Source: Thermobifida halotolerans
Lineage (GTDB): Bacteria; Actinomycetota; Actinomycetes; Streptosporangiales; Streptosporangiaceae
Assembly: GCF_003574835.2 (NCBI RefSeq)
Contig: NZ_CP063196.1
Location: forward strand, 1,054,001-1,118,000
DNA: 64,000 nucleotides
Direction: 5' to 3'
Shown: one piece after another, positions 8,318 to 17,986 of the stretch
Layout of the letters: each line of letters begins with the position of its first letter
How positions within the stretch are numbered: the first letter of the stretch is position 1
Notes under the pieces: generated by a model
The model's database searches: none
The model's input: the letters and a program-made list of their open reading frames with translations, nothing else
What the model was told of the DNA's origin: nothing
Position numbers and translations under genes: made by a program

Positions 8318-10816
8318 ATGAAGGCCGTCGTGATGGCCGGTGGTGAAGGCACCCGTCTTCGCCCGATGACCGCCAACCAGCCCAAACCACTGCTACCCGT
8401 CGTCAACCGGCCGATCATGGAGCACGTGCTCCGGCTGCTGAAGCGACACGGATTCGACGACACGGTCGTGACCGTGCAGTTCCTCGCCACCCTGATTCGC
8501 AACTACTTCGGGGACGGCGAGGAACTCGGAATGACCCTGCGCTATGTCGCGGAGGAGGTGCCGCTCGGCACGGCGGGCAGCGTCAAGAACGCCGAGGAGC
8601 ACCTCCGGGGAGAGCCGTTCATCGTCATCTCCGGTGACGCGCTCACCGACATCGACCTCACCGACATGGTGCGGTTCCACCGCGAGAACGGCGCGATGGT
8701 CACCATCGGACTCAAGCGGGTCGCCAACCCGCTGGAGTTCGGCATCATCATCGTCGACGACGACGGCCGCATCCAGCGGTTCCTGGAGAAGCCCACCTGG
8801 GGGCAGGTCTTCTCCGACACCGTCAACACCGGTATCTACATCATGGAGCCCGAGGTCCTGGAGCACGTCGCCGCGGGTGAGAGCGTCGACTGGTCCAGCG
8901 ACGTCTTCCCCAAGCTGCTCAAGGACGGCGCCCCCCTGTACGGCTACATCGCCGACGGCTACTGGGAGGACGTCGGCACCCACGAGAGCTACCTGCGCGC
9001 CCAGGCCGACGTGCTCTCCGGCAGGGTCGACGTCGAGATCGACGGCTTCGAGGTCTCCCCGGGCATCTGGGTGGCCGAGGGAGCCGAGGTCGACCCCGAC
9101 GTGGTCCTCAAGGGACCGCTCTACGTCGGCGACTACGCCAAGGTCGAGGCCGGTGCGGAACTGCGCGAGTTCACCGTGCTCGGCAGCAACGTGGTGGTGC
9201 GTTCCGACGCGTTCCTGCACCGGGCGGTGATCCACGACAACGTGTACGTGGGCACCCGCGCCAACCTGCGCGGCTGCGTCGTCGGCAAGAACACCGACAT
9301 CATGGCCGGCACCCGGGTCGAGGAGGGCACGGTCGTCGGCGAGGAGTGCGTCATCGAGTCCGAGGCCTACCTCGCCAACGACATCAAGGTCTATCCGTTC
9401 AAGACGATCGAGGCCGGCGCGGTCGTCAACGCCAACGTCATCTGGGAGTCCAAGGGCCAGCGCTCGCTGTTCGGTCCCCGCGGCGTGTCCGGGCTGATCA
9501 ACGTCGAGATCACCCCGGAACTCGCGGTACGGCTGGCCAGCGCCTACGCCACCACCCTGAAGAAGGGCGCGGTGGTCACCGCATCCAGGGACGTCTCCCG
9601 GGCGGCGCGGACCCTCAAACGCGCGGTCGTCAGCGCCCTGACCGCGGCGGCCATCAACGTCCAGGACCTGGAGGCCGCCCCGCTGCCGCTGGCGCGCTTC
9701 CACACCTCCCAGTCGGGGCTCAGCGGCGGCATCGCGCTGCGCACCACACCGGGGGACCCGCAGTCGGTCGACATCGTCTTCCTCGACCCCAGCGGGGCCG
9801 ACCTGTCCCCGGCCGCCCAGCGCAAGCTGGAGCGGGTCTTCTCCCGCCAGGAGTACCGCAGGGCCTTTCCCGGTGAGATCGCCGAACTGTCCTTCCCCTC
9901 CCGCAGCGTCGAGGCCTACACGCAGGAGATCCTGCGCAGCATCGACCTGTCCGGGGTGGACGAGGCGAACCTGAAGGTCGTGGTGGACTGCGCGGGCGGT
10001 ACCGGATCGCTGATCCTGCCCGCCCTGCTCAGCCGGATCGGCGCCGACGTGCTCACCGTCAACAACCGCCTCGACGAGGCGTCGCCCACCGACACCCTGG
10101 CCAAGCAGATGCGCGACCTGCAGCGGCTGGGCGAACTGGTGGCGTCGGCGCGGGCCGACTTCGGCGTCAGGTTCGACCCGGTGGCCGAGCGGCTGCAACT
10201 GGTCGACGGCAGCGGCCAGCTGGTCGACAGCGAGCGCGCGCTGCTGGTGGTGCTCGACCTGGTGGCGGCCGAGCGCGGGGGCGGCCGGGTGGCGCTGCCG
10301 GTCACCACGACCCGGGTGGCCGAGCAGGTCGCCCGCTTCCACGGCGTCCAGGTGCAGTGGACCCCCACGGCCATCGACGAGTTGACCAAGGCCGCACTGG
10401 CCGAGGACATCATCTTCGCCGCCGACGGCCGGGGCGGGTTCGTCATACCGGAGTTCTCCCGCACCAGCGACGGAATCGCCGCGTTCGTGCGACTGGTCGG
10501 ACTGGTGGCGCGCACTAAGATGTCGCTCAACCAGATCGACCAGAGGATTCCGCAGGCACACCTGCTGCGCCGTTCCGTGCCCACCCCGTGGGCGGTCAAG
10601 GGCAGCGTCATGCGCGAGGTGGTCGAGGCCGCGCAGGGCCGCGAGATCGACACCACAGACGGGGTCCGGGTCATCGAACCCGACGGTTCCTGGGCGCTGG
10701 TGCTCCCCGACACCGCCGAGGCGGTCACCCATCTGTGGGCCGAGGGGCCCGACGATGACACCGCCCAGCGGCTGCTGGAGGAGTGGGCGGCCGTGGTCGA
10801 ACGGGCCGAGGGCTGA
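8318..10816 (+). CDS. Mannose-1-phosphate guanylyltransferase-like protein fused to a degenerate phosphomutase domain
   Basis: An 832-residue protein. Residues 1-230 are a nucleotidyltransferase with the intact signature AGGEGTRLRPMT and KPLLPVVNRP; the next ~130 residues are left-handed beta-helix hexapeptide repeats (GPLYVGDYAKVEAGAEL and similar); residues from about 380 are a phosphomannomutase/phosphoglucomutase fold. In that last part the phosphoserine loop (normally TASHNP) is replaced by RTTPGDPQS, the metal loop (DGDxDR) by FDPVAERLQ, and the sugar loop (GExSGH) by ADGRGGF, so mutase activity seems lost. The first domain should make an NDP-sugar, probably GDP-mannose, for glycan or cell-wall use. 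ATG 8318 is chosen because ggaggt is 7 bases upstream. Confidence 0.85.
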   Translation: MKAVVMAGGEGTRLRPMTANQPKPLLPVVNRPIMEHVLRLLKRHGFDDTVVTVQFLATLIRNYFGDGEELGMTLRYVAEEVPLGTAGSVKNAEEHLRGEPFIVISGDALTDIDLTDMVRFHRENGAMVTIGLKRVANPLEFGIIIVDDDGRIQRFLEKPTWGQVFSDTVNTGIYIMEPEVLEHVAAGESVDWSSDVFPKLLKDGAPLYGYIADGYWEDVGTHESYLRAQADVLSGRVDVEIDGFEVSPGIWVAEGAEVDPDVVLKGPLYVGDYAKVEAGAELREFTVLGSNVVVRSDAFLHRAVIHDNVYVGTRANLRGCVVGKNTDIMAGTRVEEGTVVGEECVIESEAYLANDIKVYPFKTIEAGAVVNANVIWESKGQRSLFGPRGVSGLINVEITPELAVRLASAYATTLKKGAVVTASRDVSRAARTLKRAVVSALTAAAINVQDLEAAPLPLARFHTSQSGLSGGIALRTTPGDPQSVDIVFLDPSGADLSPAAQRKLERVFSRQEYRRAFPGEIAELSFPSRSVEAYTQEILRSIDLSGVDEANLKVVVDCAGGTGSLILPALLSRIGADVLTVNNRLDEASPTDTLAKQMRDLQRLGELVASARADFGVRFDPVAERLQLVDGSGQLVDSERALLVVLDLVAAERGGGRVALPVTTTRVAEQVARFHGVQVQWTPTAIDELTKAALAEDIIFAADGRGGFVIPEFSRTSDGIAAFVRLVGLVARTKMSLNQIDQRIPQAHLLRRSVPTPWAVKGSVMREVVEAAQGREIDTTDGVRVIEPDGSWALVLPDTAEAVTHLWAEGPDDDTAQRLLEEWAAVVERAEG

Positions 10817-10825
10817 CCTTGGACC

Positions 10826-10865
10826 GGGCGCGCGGCCCCGGGGGGCTTCCCGGGGCCGCGCGCCC
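10826..10865 (+). terminator. GC-rich stem-loop terminator
   Basis: A perfect 17-bp inverted repeat (arms 10826-10842 and 10849-10865, 6-base loop) starts ten bases after the stop of the nucleotidyltransferase gene. There is no T-tract, as is common in actinobacteria. Confidence 0.75.
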
Positions 10866-11122
10866 GCCGTGTGCGGAGTTTGAAATCAGCCTGGAATCAG
10901 GGAAGACTCCGAGCACGGCACGGCCTCCGGCGCCGTGCGGATATGGTTTAGAGCCGAGTGCTCTTGGTGTAAGAGATGGTGAAAAAAGAGGTGATTATGG
11001 GGAAGGGATATGGAAAGGACCTGACCTGAGGCGCGGAGGTCCTCGGACCGCCATCTCCGTAACCTGTATGTCACCCAGTCGATTCAAGGACCGCCCCGTG
11101 CGGTAGGAGGCCGAGCCGACCT
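10866..11122 (+). promoter_or_regulatory. Long, AT-richer leader in front of garA
   Basis: No gene is seen in this stretch. The part at about 10940-11020 is clearly lower in GC than its surroundings (runs such as gaaaaaag and gattat). It contains small inverted repeats: cacggc/gccgtg near 10916-10934, ctctt/aagag near 10968-10982 and gacct/aggtc near 11021-11041. It probably holds the garA promoter and a structured 5' leader. aggaggcc just before the ATG is the ribosome site. Confidence 0.4.
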
Positions 11123-11659
11123 ATGTCGAACTGCACGCAGTGCGGTCACGCCGTTGCGGATGATGCCCGTTTCTGCTCCAACTGCGGTTCCCCCGTCAAC
11201 CGGTCACGAGGGGATCTGTCGCAGCCGCGTGAGCGCCGCGACCGCGTCGGCGAGACGACGTCCACGATCTCCATCAGCGGCATCCAGGCGCTGGAGGCCG
11301 AAGCTGACGGCGTCGAGGACGTGGCTCCCGACACGGCCGCCGTGGAAGCCCTGCCCCCCGGGACCGCCCTGCTGGTCGTCAAGCGCGGACCCAACGCGGG
11401 CAGCCGTTTCCTGTTGGACAAGGACGTCACCACCGCGGGACGCCACCCCAACAGCGACATCTTCTTAGACGACGTGACGGTTTCCCGACGGCACGTGGAG
11501 TTCTACCGACGCGGTGGCTCCTTCGGAGTTCGCGACGTGGGCAGCCTGAACGGCACCTATGTCAACCGCGAACGCATCGACGAGGCCGAACTCGGCGGCG
11601 GCGACGAGATCCAGATCGGCAAGTTCCGCCTGGTTCTCCTCACCAACCCGCGTCGCTGA
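11123..11659 (+). CDS. garA: GarA-like FHA protein with an N-terminal zinc ribbon
   Basis: A 178-residue cytosolic protein. The C-terminal ~100 residues match GarA/OdhI closely (LLVVKRGPNAGSRFLLD, then AGRHPNSDIFLDDVTVSRRH and DVGSLNGTYVNRE), a phosphothreonine-binding FHA domain that in mycobacteria and corynebacteria restrains 2-oxoglutarate dehydrogenase and switches glutamate metabolism. The ETTS motif phosphorylated by PknG/PknB is kept at residues 44-47. Unlike mycobacterial GarA, the chain opens with a CxxC...CxxC zinc ribbon (Cys4, Cys7, Cys18, Cys21). It heads the GarA-DUF151-MerR-gcvP block, and glycine/glutamate control is consistent with the gcvP neighbour. Confidence 0.9.
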   Translation: MSNCTQCGHAVADDARFCSNCGSPVNRSRGDLSQPRERRDRVGETTSTISISGIQALEAEADGVEDVAPDTAAVEALPPGTALLVVKRGPNAGSRFLLDKDVTTAGRHPNSDIFLDDVTVSRRHVEFYRRGGSFGVRDVGSLNGTYVNRERIDEAELGGGDEIQIGKFRLVLLTNPRR

Positions 11660-11885
11660 CCGGCGACCGACGCGACTGTCGCGGAGCGGGCGGGTCCGAC
11701 CCCCGGCCCCGCCCCCCGAGCAGGTTTGCCGCGCCCAGGACCGGAGAGCCTTAGGAGAGGACCGCCGGGGGTCCGGTGTCCGCGACTGACACGGGCGGGC
11801 CCCGGCGGTGTACCGTGGGGAATGGAGCAGAGCGCACTTCGGCGTGTGCCCCTCCGAACGCGACAAGTCGTGGGACGGAGCCGCA

Positions 11886-12356
11886 GTGAAGCATATGGAG
11901 GTCGTCGGCGTCCGGGTGGAGATGCCGGCCAACCAACCGATTGTCCTGCTCAAGGAGACCGACGGGGAGCGCTACCTCCCCATCTGGATCGGCGCGGTCG
12001 AGGCCACCGCCATCGCGCTGGCACAGCAGGGCGTCAAACCCGCGCGCCCGCTCACCCATGACCTCCTCCGTGACGTCCTGGAGGCGCTGGACACCACTTT
12101 GACCACGGTGAACATCACCGCGTTGGAGAACGGCGTCTTCTACGCGGAGTTGGTGTTCTCCAACGGCGCCGAGGTCAGCGCGCGCCCCTCGGACTCGATC
12201 GCGCTGGCGCTGCGCACGGGGGCTCCCATCTACGTGCGCGACGACGTCCTCGACGAGGCCGGAGTGGCGATCCCCGACGAGCAGGAGGACGAGGTGGAGC
12301 GCTTCCGGGCGTTCCTGGACAACATCACACCCGAGGACTTCGGCAGGATGACCTGA
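11886..12356 (+). CDS. Bifunctional nuclease family protein (DUF151)
   Basis: A 156-residue protein matching the DUF151 family (M. tuberculosis Rv1829 by context): VVGVRVEMPANQPIVLL, then RYLPIWIGAVEATAIALAQQG and RPSDSIALALR. Plant homologues have been described as nucleases of DNA and RNA; the bacterial role is not settled. The C-terminal tail is acidic (EQEDEVERF). GTG at 11886 is chosen over ATG at 11895 because ggacggag sits 7 bases upstream of it. It follows garA after 226 bases and precedes the MerR gene, the same company as in mycobacteria. Confidence 0.88.
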   Translation: MKHMEVVGVRVEMPANQPIVLLKETDGERYLPIWIGAVEATAIALAQQGVKPARPLTHDLLRDVLEALDTTLTTVNITALENGVFYAELVFSNGAEVSARPSDSIALALRTGAPIYVRDDVLDEAGVAIPDEQEDEVERFRAFLDNITPEDFGRMT

Positions 12357-12482
12357 GGCGACGGCCGGGAGCGGACGGGCACGCGCCGCGGCCGTGCCGA
12401 CGAATCGATGTCGTCCGCGACGCGCCGAGGACTGTCGTTGACGCTGTCCATGCCCCCGGCTTACCGTCGGGGGGTGAAGCAG

Positions 12483-12528
12483 CCTGCGACGCCAAACCTG
12501 GTATCTCCCCTAGTCAAACCGTCGCAGG
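12483..12528 (+). promoter_or_regulatory. Inverted repeat upstream of the MerR gene
   Basis: cctgcgac at 12483-12490 and its complement gtcgcagg at 12521-12528 flank 30 bases ahead of the MerR start. It could be an operator for autoregulation or a leader hairpin; only the symmetry is seen. Confidence 0.35.
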
Positions 12529-12549
12529 CCGGGAAGCCGGAGGTTCGGC

Positions 12550-13140
12550 GTGGCGGTTATCAGCGACAAGCAGAAAGCCTCCGAGCATCGGCGGGCAGCC
12601 GTGCGGTGGGCGGGTGAGCAGGGCCTGCTGTGTGAAGAGGACGTGGTGGGGCTGCCGATGGACGTCGGATACCGTGGCCCCGCCGCCTGCGCGGCAGCGG
12701 GGATCACGTATCGCCAGCTCGACTACTGGGCGCGCACCCACCTGGTCGAGCCGAGCGTCAGCGTGCCCGGCGGGGAGCAGCGTCTGTACAGCTTCCGCGA
12801 CATCCTCGTCCTCAAGGTCGTCAAGCGGCTGCTCGACACGGGCATCTCCCTGCAGCAGATCCGCACCGCGGTGGAGCACCTGAGACAGCGGGGCACCGCC
12901 GACCTGGCCCAGATCACCCTGATGAGCGACGGCGTGAGCGTCTACGAGTGCACCTCGCCCGACGAGGTCGTGGACCTGCTCCAGGGCGGCCAGGGAGTGT
13001 TCGGGATCGCTCTGGGACGGGTGTGGCGGGAACTGGAGGCAAGCCTCGGCGAACTGCACGGCGAGCCGCTGGGCGCCGACGAGGACCCGCACCCCGGGGA
13101 CGAACTGGCCCGGCGCCGCCGCCAGCGTCGCACCGGCTGA
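12550..13140 (+). CDS. MerR-family regulator, Rv1830-like
   Basis: A 196-residue protein with an unusual N-terminal lead of ~40 residues and then a MerR winged helix (GYRGPAACAAAGITYRQLDYW, positions about 38-60). The following LYSFRDILVLKVVKRLLDTGISL and DLLQGGQGVFGIALG match the Rv1830 group of actinobacterial MerR proteins; no inducer-binding cysteines are seen. GTG at 12550 has ggagg 6-7 bases upstream. It sits directly before the glycine riboswitch and gcvP. Inference: a regulator of central nitrogen/one-carbon or growth functions; its targets are unknown. Confidence 0.87.
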   Translation: MAVISDKQKASEHRRAAVRWAGEQGLLCEEDVVGLPMDVGYRGPAACAAAGITYRQLDYWARTHLVEPSVSVPGGEQRLYSFRDILVLKVVKRLLDTGISLQQIRTAVEHLRQRGTADLAQITLMSDGVSVYECTSPDEVVDLLQGGQGVFGIALGRVWRELEASLGELHGEPLGADEDPHPGDELARRRRQRRTG

Positions 13141-13282
13141 CCGCCGGCGCCTCCGGGCCCGCGCCCACCGGCGGCGGGTGTGACCGGCATCTCGGAGCCG
13201 CGGGGAGCGCCCGGGGTGCGGATCGGTACCATGAGGAACGTGGCGGACCGGTACGGCACCGGCCGTCAACGACCGGCCGTTG

Positions 13283-13392
13283 ACACCACACGGGAGAGAC
13301 TCCGCGCCGCGGAGCGCCGACGGGGCAAACCTCCCCAGCAACCTCTCAGGCACCAGGGACCGTGTGGGACAGGCACTCTGGAGCACGGCGGC
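13283..13392 (+). ncRNA. Glycine riboswitch upstream of gcvP
   Basis: The stretch has the conserved glycine-aptamer blocks in order: cgggagagac (about 13291), gccgacggggcaa (13316-13328), ctctcaggcacc (13344-13355), and the closing acaggcactctggag (about 13369). Glycine binding to this RNA normally turns on the glycine cleavage genes. Only one full aptamer is seen; the linker 13410-13450 has a weak echo (accaaggagcaagcc) of a second one. The aptamer ends ~75 bases before the gcvP ATG, with aggagg in between, so control of translation or of early termination is possible. Confidence 0.87.
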
Positions 13393-13465
13393 GCGTCGGC
13401 CGCAGGTGACAGAGGGGGAGACCAAGGAGCAAGCCGCCCGGCGGCCCAGCGACCAGGAGGTCTCC

Positions 13466-16342
<2,877 letters not shown>

Positions 16343-16348
16343 GCCGCC

Positions 16349-16382
16349 CGCCGGTCGGCGCGGTCGTCCGCGCCGACCGGCG
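16349..16382 (+). terminator. Stem-loop terminator after gcvP
   Basis: Perfect 15-bp arms (16349-16363 and 16368-16382) around a tcgt loop, six bases beyond the gcvP stop. No T-tract. Confidence 0.75.
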
Positions 16383-16586
16383 GAGGGACGCTCCCCCGCA
16401 ACCAGCGAATCTACGCTGTAAAATCCCCGGTCCGGTTGCCGCCCGGGCGCCGGAACCGAGGGCGCGACCGCCGACCTCCTGAAGGGAAGACCACCCAGGA
16501 ACGGGGGAGGAGAAGCGGACAGGCGGAAAACGCCTCCGCGATATGGCAGGGTGGGATGGTCGATGTCCAGTCAGGAGGAGTCGCGA

Positions 16587-17183
16587 ATGACAACGCTCGC
16601 GACCGAGGCCGCCCAGGCAGCGGATAGAGCGGAACCGGGTTCGACCGACCTCTTCACGAGGCTCGACAGCCTGCCGGAGACCAGGCTGTGGCGGGCCGAG
16701 AGCTTGGACGGGGAAACGGTCACCTTGTCGCCCACGCCTGTTGGGCGCCACGGCCGAAACCTGCGAGAACTGGAACGCCAGTTGGCACCCCACCTCCCGC
16801 AGGGCACTGATGACGAGACCCGTCTTGAGATCCGGATGCACCACCTGCAGCGCAGCGTGACCCCGGATCTCTTCGTGGCTCCCGAGGAAGTGCTGGACAC
16901 CTCCTCGCAGCACTGGATCGGCCCTGACGACGTGCTGCTCGTGGCCGAGGTGACTTCCAGAAGCAACGCCGGTGCCGACCGCGAGGCCAAACGCGGCATC
17001 TACGCACGGGCGGGCATCGAGTTCTACCTCCTCATCGATCCGCTGCTCGGCAAGGCCACGTTGTACGCCGGTCCCGAGGGTGACGACTACCGGGACCGGG
17101 CGGTACGCAACTTCGGTGAGAAGTTGGCCGTTCCCGAGCCGTTCGACTTCGTCCTGGACACCTCGCGGCTGCGCGCGTACTGA
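16587..17183 (+). CDS. Uma2-family (DUF820) putative restriction-endonuclease-fold protein
   Basis: A 198-residue protein of the Uma2 family, which has the PD-(D/E)XK nuclease fold. Candidate active-site residues are Asp in TPDLFVAPEE, Glu in LLVAEVTSRSN and Lys in DREAKRGIYARAGIEFYLL. ATG 16587 is set by ggagg 8 bases upstream. Uma2 genes are numerous in filamentous actinobacteria and cyanobacteria, often near mobile elements, and their targets are unknown. Here it stands just left of an IS remnant. Its GC is a little lower than the gcvP gene's, in keeping with accessory origin. Confidence 0.85.
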   Translation: MTTLATEAAQAADRAEPGSTDLFTRLDSLPETRLWRAESLDGETVTLSPTPVGRHGRNLRELERQLAPHLPQGTDDETRLEIRMHHLQRSVTPDLFVAPEEVLDTSSQHWIGPDDVLLVAEVTSRSNAGADREAKRGIYARAGIEFYLLIDPLLGKATLYAGPEGDDYRDRAVRNFGEKLAVPEPFDFVLDTSRLRAY

Positions 17184-17222
17184 CCGGTTCTTCGGGCGCA
17201 GGCCCCGTCCCTCAGGGCGGGG

Positions 17223-17393
17223 TCAGCCCGTTGCTTCCTCGCTGTGCTGGTGCTTTTGCCACCACTGGTAAGGCACCAGCACAGCTCGGGGTTCGCCGTT
17301 CTTCTTCACGATGGTGTGCTCTCCCCTGTAGTGAGCCTGGTCGATGCGTCGGCCGAGTTGGTCGCGGAGTTCGTTTGTTGCGAGTTCATCCAT
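17223..17393 (-). CDS. Phd/YefM-family antitoxin (orphan)
   Basis: A 56-residue frame on the minus strand that starts at ATG (17391-17393). It reads MDELATNELRDQLGRRIDQA, then YRGEHTIVKKNGEPRAVLVP and YQWWQKH, the typical Phd/YefM pattern of an N-terminal DNA-binding half. The C-terminal toxin-wrapping tail is very short. No Txe/RelE or Doc toxin follows: downstream lies only the hairpin and the convergent Uma2 gene. It is divergent from tnpB with 26 bases between the starts and an imperfect inverted repeat (acggtactag at 17400 and ctagtggtaccgt around 17433), a plausible autoregulatory operator. Confidence 0.7.
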   Translation of the reverse strand: MDELATNELRDQLGRRIDQAHYRGEHTIVKKNGEPRAVLVPYQWWQKHQHSEEATG

Positions 17394-17419
17394 ACCCCAA
17401 CGGTACTAGAAGAACGAAC

Positions 17420-17986
17420 ATGACGTTTAGCACTAGTGGTACCGTAAGTACTGTGCAGCTTCGCTGCAGGTACCGCATCCACCCAAGCCCCGGCCAACAG
17501 CAGGCCCTTGCTCGGGCTTTCGGGGGCGCCCGCATGGGCGCTCCCCGGTTCCGGTCACGCAAGGACGACCGGCAGGCGATTCGCCTGCACTCCGGGGGTT
17601 TCCGTATCCGTGCCGACGGTCGCCCGAACCCGGCGAAGATCGGGGATGTGCGGGTGGCGTGGCCACGCGACCTGCCGTCCGCGCCCACCTCGGTCGCCGT
17701 CATCAAGACCGCCGACGGCCGGTACTACGCCTCATCCGTCGTGGAAACCGACCCGGGCGGGAAAGGCGGACACTCGGCCCCGGTGGTGGATGAGCACGGC
17801 CAGGACGTCGAACTCGCTCCGGACCTGGGGTTGAACACGTTCGCCACCGACCAGCACGGGCGCACGATCACCAACCCGCGTGCACTCCGCCGGGCCGAGA
17901 GGCTGGACGCCTGTGGAGACCGGGTAAGACCAGCCCCCGGGGTGGCTCAGGTCGGTGGAGCAGGAACCCACCGGAGCCTGGCATGA
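17420..17986 (+). pseudogene. tnpB: TnpB (IS605 OrfB) derivative with two in-frame internal deletions
   Basis: The 188-residue frame keeps pieces of a ~400-residue TnpB. Residues 11-38 are the N-terminus (TVQLRCRYRIHPSPGQQQAL); at about 38/39 it jumps to the central GAPRFRSRKDDRQAIRL block; the RuvC-I motif with Asp135 (APDLGLNTFAT) is present; at about 161/162 it jumps from NPRALRRAER to the far C-terminal tail (ACGDRVRPAPG). The remaining RuvC motifs, bridge region and zinc finger are gone, so it cannot be a nuclease. Both joins keep the frame. Its TGA overlaps the ATG of the TPR gene (ATGA at 17983). Possibly a relic, possibly kept as a short DNA/RNA-binding protein. Confidence 0.8.

Noticed and set aside
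8393-10732. A 779-codon frame antisense to the nucleotidyltransferase fusion
   Set aside because: Same antisense-shadow composition; no ribosome site or motif.
17203-17222. Left hairpin read as the certain left end of the IS605 element
   Set aside because: It is also well placed as the Uma2 terminator and looks more like a right end; I list the left boundary as uncertain instead.
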